Shown: positions 56,953 to 64,000 of the stretch, piece after piece | Numbering within the stretch: position 1 is the first letter of the stretch | Layout of the letters: every line of letters begins with the position of its first letter | NCBI GenBank assembly: GCA_949987565.1 | Contig: OX465111.1 | Coordinates: 11,241,202-11,305,201, forward strand | Source: Luidia sarsii | Taxonomy: Eukaryota; Echinodermata; Asteroidea; Paxillosida; Luidiidae | Reading direction: 5' to 3' | Length of the DNA stretch: 64,000 nucleotides | Notes under the pieces: generated by a model | What the model was told of the DNA's origin: nothing | Seen by the model: only the letters and a program-made list of their open reading frames with translations | The model's database searches: none | Position numbers and translations under genes: made by a program

Positions 56953-57081
56953 CTGAGCAACTCCGCTGGTCTGAGTTGAGCTCCAAACCTTCCGGGCAAA
57001 GACACTCATAACCACTGTCAGTGTTGTTGCATGTAGCAGCTTCTCTGCACTTGTTGGAGGATCCGGTACACTCATCAATAT
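56953..57081 (-). CDS. Right gene calcium-binding EGF
   Basis: 129 nt, phase 1-1 (donor gtaagc): DIDECTGSSNKCREAATCNN then YECLCPEGLELNSDQRSCSG. Confidence 0.9.
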
Positions 57082-57411
57082 CTAACCACCAATAAAAGTT
57101 ACACACGCCCAAATTAGAAAGACCGAGAGAGAGTTTCATTGTTTCATCGTTTAATCACTCAAGGGATATTTCATCACGTCACTTTGAAATGCCATTAACT
57201 TGGAAACTTAAGGCACTACTGTGTATCATCTCCTCATATCCTCTTGATTAGGCTACTGGGTCACACTGGAATTTCATTTGCATGGTGCCACAATGTGAGC
57301 GACAAACCAAAAGCAAATGAGACCTGAACGAATGGCGGATGTATTGTCCCACCTCGTCCTTGTTTGATTTTGCTGACCAATGATTGCATTACTGATAGTT
57401 GCTAGGCTCAC

Positions 57412-57525
57412 CTTTACACTCGCCGTTTATGAGTTTATAACCCGTGTAGCACATGCACATCTCACTACCATTCTTCATGTAGCAAGCACCAGATGTGCAG
57501 TTGGCAAGCATACAGTTGAATTCAG
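57412..57525 (-). CDS. Right gene EGF, not calcium-binding
   Basis: 114 nt, phase 1-1 (donor gtgagc): AEFNCMLANCTSGACYMKNG then MCMCYTGYKLINGECKG. It lacks the DxxE start and interrupts the calcium-binding series, which would create a flexible hinge in an otherwise rod-like array (inference). Confidence 0.85.
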
Positions 57526-57894
57526 CTGTCAAGGGATCAAAACATACAAAGTCAGCGAAGAATGTATATTCCTGGCATATCAGTCATTGGCACTGTATGC
57601 TCAGTGCTTCGTCTGAGTTATTGCTTGATTGCACAGTGTTGAACCAGCCTATACCGTGCTTGGTAAGGCAGGCATGTTGTCTACTTGACCAACACGCTGA
57701 CTCAAGCTGTGTTTGATTTCGTAGTGACAAGTACACACCATGCAGCCAATGTTGTAGGGAGACATGGACAAACGCCAAGGTGTTGCGGGTTGTGTACCAC
57801 TCTAAAATCCAGATAATCAGCCATCGTTCCACACGATTCTTATTAACAAAGGAAAAAATGTCATCGCGATCAGATGATCGCACTGTGCACTCAC

Positions 57895-58017
57895 CTTCAC
57901 ATTGATTATCTCTCATTGTACTTGTAAATCCGTCAGGGCAAGTACAGTAGTAGGAGCCGTCAGTGTTATTACACACAAAGAGACAGTCATGTATGAACAA
58001 GTCGCATTCATCGATAT
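57895..58017 (-). CDS. Right gene calcium-binding EGF
   Basis: 123 nt, phase 1-1 (donor gtgagt): DIDECDLFIHDCLFVCNNTD then YYCTCPDGFTSTMRDNQCEG. Confidence 0.9.
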
Positions 58018-58595
58018 CTGGAAAAAAAATGTTACATTATCATTCAATGTATCCAACAGCCATGAGGCAGGTCAAAATAGGATTATTTTTTATATTGAAG
58101 ATTGAGAGGAGATGATGGTTCTTTGAAATTGGAACCCAAGAAAAGTCTGTAGTAATACACATGTCCAAATCCCTATTGGTGGTATAGACAGCCAGCCGTG
58201 ATTAGAAATTGCAATGAACTGGAATCTTTGGTCCTGTGTGTGGCTAAAGCTTTTCTTTCTTTTTTTGCTAGTTGTAGAAAGCAGGGATTGCTAGTTTGGA
58301 ACAAGGTGTTAGCCTCATTTTCCTATGAATGGTCAGAAACCCGGTAGACTTTAAAAAAATACATCCCTTAAACGAATGCGCTTTAGTGAATGTGGTTCTG
58401 CTTCAAGCTACAAGAATAAGAGACTTGAACCTCCGTAGCTAACATGTTTAAGATTCTATAAGCCACCATCTGATCAGCTCTGATACCTCTTCCTCCAATG
58501 GTGAAGCCCTATTGTACCCTCTCGTGGAACCTCACAAAGCTTATACACTTTTGAGATATGAAAACCAGTATATACGTAACTCTCCACATACGCAC

Positions 58596-58718
58596 CTTCA
58601 CAGACTGAGCCATTCCCTGTGTAACCGGGCAAACATTCACAGTCAAAGCTGCCATCCAGGTTTATGCAGTTGGCATATTCTGAGCAGTCGCTATCGCCCG
58701 TCATGCACTCATCAATAT
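58596..58718 (-). CDS. Right gene calcium-binding EGF
   Basis: 123 nt, phase 1-1 (donor gtgcgt): [20 protein letters not shown] then [18 protein letters not shown]. Confidence 0.9.
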
Positions 58719-59214
58719 CTATCAGGAAATATAATGAGGTTGACATGCTTAACAATACCACACATTGAATACCACGTACACAGAGGCCATAGGCCCTTTT
58801 TTTGTCAAATGATGTTCGTCTTTTTTCATGTTTTAAACTCTCTGTACAATGAGACAATTGTTCTCAAACCTGTAGTCAGAAGCACGTATGCATGCCTCTA
58901 CCTTCTGATGAATGATTGTCAGATAAGGATGGGGTGAAGATCCACAGACTGATTCTTCATCTATTGGATGATGGGCATCAAGAACCATTCAGAGCCCACA
59001 CTATGGTGTCAGAGGCCTCTGATTGTACGATCTGCTTTTATATTTTGCCAAACTGAAAAGTGTAAAAAGAGATCCGGTTTTATGTTCAGGATCGTTTCCG
59101 GACTTAAAGGAACAAACACGTCCAGGCATTTTACCATTGTTTTGCCATTGCTTTGACAACTATGGTGACAGCATATAGGCAGTAAGGGAAGATATCTCGC
59201 TGTTATTCGAATCC

Positions 59215-59345
59215 ACGACATGACCTCAACCAGCTCGGTGGTCAAGTGGTTAAGACGTCCGTACTAGACGTATTAGGCACTGGGCAAAAGCACTGAATAT
59301 TCGGTGTTTATCACTTTGAGCGAGGGCAAAACCTCATCCAATCTC
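59215..59345 (+). repeat. tRNA-like repeat, copy 2
   Basis: The text cagctcggtggtcaagtggt, aagacgtccg and gcgagggcaaaacctcat matches the element at 29700-29912 in the opposite orientation; its middle (box B part) is deleted. It lies in an intron of the right gene. Confidence 0.6.
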
Positions 59346-59490
59346 TTACTGTGTCGGACGTAGGTCATTTCTGAGCCACATTTCTTCCAGAAAGAAATGT
59401 TTCCACTTTCTGCCGGACACACGCAATTGTGCATGACAGATACCTGTGGGCCAGCAAAACTGCTCACAACAATAAGGAATATTAACATAC

Positions 59491-59619
59491 CGGTGCAGTT
59501 GGTTCCACCGTCCCAACTGTATCCTGGTTTGCAACCACACGTGTAACTGCCCACTGTGTTGGTGCACACACCCAATGATGGGTGGCACTGAGCTTCACCC
59601 GTCAAGCACTCATCGGAAT
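59491..59619 (-). CDS. Right gene calcium-binding EGF
   Basis: 129 nt, phase 1-1 (donor gtatgt): DSDECLTGEAQCHPSLGVCT then YTCGCKPGYSWDGGTNCTG. Confidence 0.9.
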
Positions 59620-60223
59620 CTGAAGGTGCAACAATAAAAACACACTCCTATCACCATCACTTTCAAAGAAACCTCAAATGCTGTCTACCCGAAGCAGATT
59701 GTTTAACAGCTAACCGTGATTGTAGAGAGACGGTGGAAAATGGGCTGATTGGGGTATCAAGCCTTGGCTACTTGGTCGGGGAGGGGAGTCAAACACTGGC
59801 ACATAAACAGGACGGAGACGGGTTTGTGGTTTCTGGACTCTGTAGAGTTTCTTTTTGCTTCTTTCTGGTCCATTTGTTTGCTGTTCACCTTTGTGTTTAT
59901 GCCAGTTATCTGCCCTAGGAAATTGGGGGATTGGAATGGATGCTTGTCGGTAGGATTCAGTGGAAAAATCAACAGTTGGTGGAAGCCATGATGGTTTGAG
60001 CTGTAGTGGCAAATAGCGCCCTCAATAGGTGTAAGTAAGAAAGTACAGGGTGCAGCACACTAATTCCATCCAAGATGGCTCTGCCGAGCTGATTATCATA
60101 AAGTGTGGACCCACAACTTTTTTTTTCTTTCAGATACACCTTCCCCAAACTTGTGCTTTCTTTCTCATGAGGTAGGGGTTAGACAGATATGGAAAGTGGA
60201 CAATAGACCAACTCCACCTGTAC

Positions 60224-60469
60224 CTTTGCAGGTTTGGCCGTCTCCGACAAAACCCGGGTTGCATTTGCAGCTGAAGCTGCCGTCGGTGTTGGTGCAAGAA
60301 GCGCTATCATTGCAGACGGGACCGGGTTGCAAACATTCATCTTCATCCGTGCAGAGCTTACCGTCACCAACCCAACCATTCATACAGGAGCAGTTGAACG
60401 AACCCATTGTGTTTATGCACTCAGCCATGGTGTGGCAGTCATGATATTGCCGAGAACACTCGTTTATAT
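60224..60469 (-). CDS. Right gene double calcium-binding EGF exon
   Basis: 246 nt, phase 1-1 (donor gtacag), two fused EGFs: DINECSRQYHDCHTMAECIN then DEDECLQPGPVCNDSASCTN, ending GDGQTCKG. Same length as the double exon at 54581-54826. Confidence 0.9.
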
Positions 60470-60539
60470 CTAGGGAAAGAATGAGGACATATGCAGTCAT
60501 TGAAAGTCCCCTATCTGAAATTAATTTGGGAAAATGGCA

Positions 60540-60645
60540 AATAATTGTTTTTGACTGGACAGGGACTTGAACCCCAGACCTCTGGTTTTACGTACCGGTA
60601 CCAGCCCTCTTACTAACTGAGCTACCCAGGCCTTAGATGATCCAC
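60540..60645 (-). repeat. tRNA-derived SINE fragment
   Basis: Minus-strand SINE head with gacttgaaccccagacctct, ccagccctcttac and tgagctacccagg. It abuts an LTR-like repeat on its right side. Confidence 0.65.
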
Positions 60646-60649
60646 ATGA

Positions 60650-61065
60650 CTCAATTATCCTGGACCCATTCTACTGACCACTGACCACTTTCCTAGAAAC
60701 CTTCTGACCAGACCTCTTGCATTGAAACCTGTTGACCAAGCCCTCTATCCTCCATCATTTAAGTATTGTATCATAATTATAGGTCACCTACTTCTTTTAG
60801 ACCACACCCCCAACTCCTTAGACTAGTAATATAAATGTAAGGACCACTCTTGTTAAGACAGTAGAGGAGGGAGTAAGAGAAGACAGAAGAGTATGTTTAT
60901 GGATCAGAGTTAGAGTACAATTGCTAGATGCTGCATTGAATGTAATAAATGAATGCTGTATATTGTTGCCACTACATGAGAGTGAACTTAGTCCAATGTG
61001 AAAAGTGTGAAAGTCTGAAGATCAAAGCCTTTCTGATCCCGGAACACAACAATACATGTACAGTA
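60650..61065 (+). repeat. LTR-like dispersed repeat, copy 1
   Basis: It has a TATA-like segment (gtaatataaatgtaaggacc), a downstream AATAAA (near 60945) and a partner at 63410-63640 sharing the gttgaccaagcccctc-like and ggtcacctac blocks. This fits a solo LTR, but end motifs and target duplication were not established. Confidence 0.4.
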
Positions 61066-61440
61066 TATCTCCAGGGATCACAGCACCTGTCTTATTCAGA
61101 TGCAAAAAAACCCTTGCTGTAAAACTGTTTTTTTATTTATTTCTGATTTACTAATTACAGAGAGAGAAGGGAAAACGTATCAGCAATGTAAAGAGCCATT
61201 AAAATGAACGCATGCCTCTTGTGTAATGTACTGGCGGTACATATATTTTGCATCTAAATGAATGCAGGGGGTGGTCCCTGGAGTGCTTCTGACTGGAACC
61301 ACCACCCTCGCAAAGAGATTTGCCTATTGGGAAGGCCGCCATCTAAGGGCTGGATAGCTCAGATGGTAAGGCCACTGTTAAGTTAATCCAGAGGTTTTGG
61401 GTTCAAGACCCTGTCCAGTAAACTTGGTTCAAAATATTGT
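61050..61440 (+). repeat. tRNA-derived SINE, plus orientation
   Basis: Contains tccctggagtgcttctgact, gggctggatagctcagatgg (box A) and gggttcaagaccctgtcc (box B). A reverse-oriented family edge (tatctccagggatcacagc) lies at 61066-61085, so two copies may be nested head to head. Confidence 0.65.
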
Positions 61441-61593
61441 CAACTCTGAACGTGGTGAAAGTAAGCAATTGTACTGTGGTTGGAATGGCATACACAGAAA
61501 AAAAAAAAAGATTGGACAAATAGCGCAATCCGTGAATCCCACAGTGAATAATTTAGTCTCATGAGGTCATCGGGTAAACCAATATACTTTTAC

Positions 61594-61716
61594 CTTGGCA
61601 ACTGAAGCCACTTCCTTCATAGCCGCTGTTACACAGGCAGCGATAGGATCCCTTGGTGTTCATGCACTCAGCATTATCATCGCATTCATTTGTGTTATCT
61701 CCACACTCATCAATGT
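61594..61716 (-). CDS. Right gene calcium-binding EGF
   Basis: 123 nt, phase 1-1 (donor gtaaaa): DIDECGDNTNECDDNAECMN then YRCLCNSGYEGSGFSCQG. Confidence 0.9.
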
Positions 61717-62224
61717 CTAAACAGTATCACAAAAAAAACATACCAAATGCTAATAGCCTCACAGAATTACAAGATATATACACGTGATATGAGTTCAAGA
61801 ACCTATGCTTTTCTCTAAGGCACACATCCCTAGAGGGTGGTTCTGGTACATGGTGTAGGATCAGACTATCAAATATCCTGCTAAGATGGCATTGGCAGCA
61901 CCTCAGATGTACATGTACAACAGAATGTCCAAGTTGCTCCATTACAGTTGCACCAAACCAAGTGGATGCGTGAAGACTCCTGGTTATCCAAATCAATTTT
62001 TGGGCTTTTAGGAGGCGAATTAGAATCAGGCTTTTTATATCAACCAAGCTTTTTATTGAGACCCCATGGTTGGTTGTACACGAGAGTGCACTGTGAATGG
62101 GTGCCCGTGTCACAAGAACATTAACACTGAGAGCACACATGTGCTGCAGCCCAGAAATGCATTTGTGATCCAGTCAATGCGAAGCCAGTTAAATCTTAGC
62201 CTCATCTCCGGTTACCAGTGCTAT

Positions 62225-62665
62225 TTCATATACCATGACCAATTGTCAACGCTTTACATACCACGATCGTGCTATACTGTACTTACCTGTATACCACGAC
62301 CCATTACCACCGCTATACATTCATATGCAGCCTATATCAAAACTGATTACCAACACTAGACATACACTATGACATATTAAACACTATACATACTTATATA
62401 CCATGACTGATTACTAACGCTATACATACTTTTATACCATGACTGATTAAACGCTTTACATACTTGTATACTATGACTGATTACTAACGCTATACATACT
62501 TGTAAACCACAACCGATTACCAGCGTTATACTGTACATTCATGTATACTACGACTGATTACCAGCGCTATAGTACATACCATGACTGATTACCAACACTA
62601 CATACATGTACGTACTATGACCGATTACCAGTGTTCTGCATACCATGATCGTTTACTTGCACTAT
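62225..62665. repeat. Degenerate minisatellite, about 36-bp unit
   Basis: Repeated words ataccatgactgattac and aacgctatacatacttg with drift. It sits directly downstream (minus sense) of the first right-gene exon in the window. Confidence 0.85.
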
Positions 62666-62673
62666 ATACATAC

Positions 62674-62805
62674 CATGACACTGCCTCCCATCCTCAAATA
62701 AGTCCATGTAGCCTTCATTGCACGTGCAGTTAAAACCTCCCTCTGTATCGGTGCAGATACCATCATCATGACAGTCATCCATCTTCTGTTCGCATTCATC
62801 GATAT
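62674..62805 (-). CDS. Right gene first exon in window: calcium-binding EGF
   Basis: 132 nt, phase 1-1 (donor gtatgt): DIDECEQKMDDCHDDGICTD then FNCTCNEGYMDLFEDGRQCH. Phase 1 at its 5' edge shows the gene continues beyond the window. Confidence 0.9.
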
Positions 62806-63034
62806 CTACGCGGTTCAAAGTCAAAACACACAAAGAACCCTTAACTGACATGAACAGTTTATCCTGGGCATCCACATTCCTTTTGTAGACACGGTTATGA
62901 AAGTCCCAGCCTTTGCCTAGTCTTATGTTGTATTAGTCACTCCTAAATTATCTTGACCTCTTAAAGTTGAGCTTCTAACCTTCAACCCTAAATTGCATAA
63001 CCACAATATATAATGCACTTTAATTACAGCTGGC

Positions 63035-63398
63035 TTAAAGGGTACCTGAAATAAAAAGGAATATGACGTGTATTCGATCAGAGAGGGTATGAACTTCCAT
63101 GTGTCAGTTTGTTTTTTAGATATAGAAATCATATTTTTGAGAAAACAGCAAGATACTCGACAGAAAACTGCCCCCAACGAAAAATTGCACTGCCGATGAC
63201 GTCATCACCTTCTCTTTGGTCCGCGTGCAAAAGAGGTTTTTTTGTGGGTGGGGCGCGCTAAAGATTTTGTTTTCCTTTTACGGTTGCTATTTAGGGGGTA
63301 GACATTAAAAGTGTTGAGTTTGTGAACTGGTTTAGCCTTTATAAAGTCTTACTATAGTTTTCTCGATATTATAATTTTCTATTTTAGGTACCCTTTAA
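63035..63398. mobile_element. MITE flanked by TTAA, copy 2
   Basis: A 356-bp copy (63039-63394) with the same AGGGTACCTGAAAT termini and TTAA on both sides (63035-63038, 63395-63398). The first 140 bp match copy 1 (386-849) closely; the middle differs. Confidence 0.8.
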
Positions 63399-63409
63399 AA
63401 TTCAATCAT

Positions 63410-63640
63410 CCTGGTCCAATTCCAAGCTGACCACTTGCTAAGAAACCTTCAGTCCAGACCTCCAATGTTGAAACCAAAACCTGTTCACCAAGCCCCTGTG
63501 TCTTTCATCCATCAAGAATTATAATCATTGGTCACCTACATGTATCCCTTAGACCACACACAACTGTCTTTGCTTTGTGTAGTAATATGAATATGGAGAC
63601 CCCTCTTACTGGAGTAGAAGAGATTATCAAATGCTAGAGA
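63410..63640 (+). repeat. LTR-like dispersed repeat, copy 2
   Basis: Diverged partner of 60650-60870 (aaaccttcagtccagacctc, ggtcacctac and taatatgaatatggagacc blocks). It ends near a duplicated gatgctagaga motif. Confidence 0.4.
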
Positions 63641-64000
63641 AGATTATTAGATGCTAGAGAGATCATTGGATGCTCACAAGAGAAAATCTGATGGTCCATA
63701 CTACTTTCAGTGTAGACTAGATTATGTTGTGTAGCTATAGTCTGGGATTTGAGAGTTCATTTGGACAGCCTCAAGTTGGCAATAAGGGGTTTCCAATGTT
63801 CACATTCACACATTGGACTGTTACTCGATGAGGTCATTTTAACAATCTGCGCATGCCTCACGTTCTCTGGCCTGTCCACTGCCAGAATCCAGGGCCCTTT
63901 TCCAAAACCTGTCTTGTCTTTCTTTCTTTCTTTCTTTCTTTCTTTCATCCATTTGAAAGCACATATAGGCCTACGTTCAATGTATGAAAGTGTGATGTTT
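63641..64000. other. Intronic flank with (CTTT)n microsatellite
   Basis: A short (TTTC)n run lies at 63920-63946. No exon was recognised. It should be intron or upstream region of the right gene. Confidence 0.5.

Larger units (their letters stand above)
36882..62805 (-). other. Right gene: large multi-EGF, two-SEA transmembrane protein (3' part)
   Basis: Thirty-two exons on the minus strand join without a frame break into 1405 residues plus a stop. The 5' end lies beyond the window. Domain order from the N-terminal side: 17 EGF modules (16 calcium-binding type), SEA 1, six non-calcium EGFs, two more EGF-like modules, SEA 2 with GSVVV, a split EGF, a transmembrane helix and a short tail. The last ten exons match the left gene exon for exon, including phases. 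It should be a long cell-surface adhesion or mucin-like protein. SEA 1 lacks the Gly-Ser cleavage motif. Introns carry six minisatellite arrays. Confidence 0.9.

Noticed and set aside
61345..61420. Functional tRNA gene
   Set aside because: Box A and B motifs are present, but the cloverleaf is broken and the sequence is one of many SINE family copies.

Overview
This is eukaryotic, invertebrate-animal DNA, most likely from a deuterostome (cephalochordate, echinoderm or hemichordate); the sequence alone does not decide between them. The evidence is small exons with consensus GT/AG borders, nearly all phase 1; dense minisatellites; tRNA-derived SINEs; several MITE families; and a THAP-type transposon remnant. 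Gene structures were built by hand from splice sites, domain patterns and reading-frame arithmetic. No gene name is claimed.

The window is organised as two inverted, paralogous genes facing each other. The left gene (+, exons 943-11753, 5' end outside the window) encodes short EGF modules, a SEA domain with a GSVVV self-cleavage motif, another EGF, one transmembrane helix and a short tail ending near YNPL. The right gene (-, exons 62805 down to 36882, 5' end outside the window) encodes the same C-terminal design exon for exon. It is preceded by 17 EGF modules, mostly calcium-binding (DIDEC type), an extra SEA domain and more EGFs. The phased exons sum to 477 codons on the left and 1406 on the right (stop included) with no frame break. 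The architecture resembles the C-terminal part of MUC3/MUC17-type membrane mucins and other EGF-SEA-TM adhesion proteins.

Inside the two facing 3' ends lies a second inverted duplication: about 11888-15595 matches 30738-35293 in reverse. It is non-coding or weakly coding, but blocks of it look about 97% identical by eye, far closer than the coding exons of the flanking paralogs. It carries a mirrored promoter/first-exon pair with YY1-like motifs and a shared SINE insertion.

The spacer between the arms (about 15600-30740) holds an intact four-coding-exon protein kinase gene (+, 23341-26222, 735 residues). Its protein has a Cys-rich N-terminus, a Pro/Thr stalk made by a 60-bp coding minisatellite, and a C-terminal kinase domain. 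The spacer also holds striking tandem arrays (25-bp, perfect 10-bp and 14-bp units), a perfect foldback element, a THAP-bearing TIR element and some unassigned exon-like fragments.

Introns of both large genes are filled with minisatellites (G/T-rich, 62-bp, 26-bp and two separate 98-bp arrays), SINEs and MITEs. In the right gene, two EGF exons are decayed pseudoexons lying in a tandemly duplicated exon-plus-minisatellite unit.
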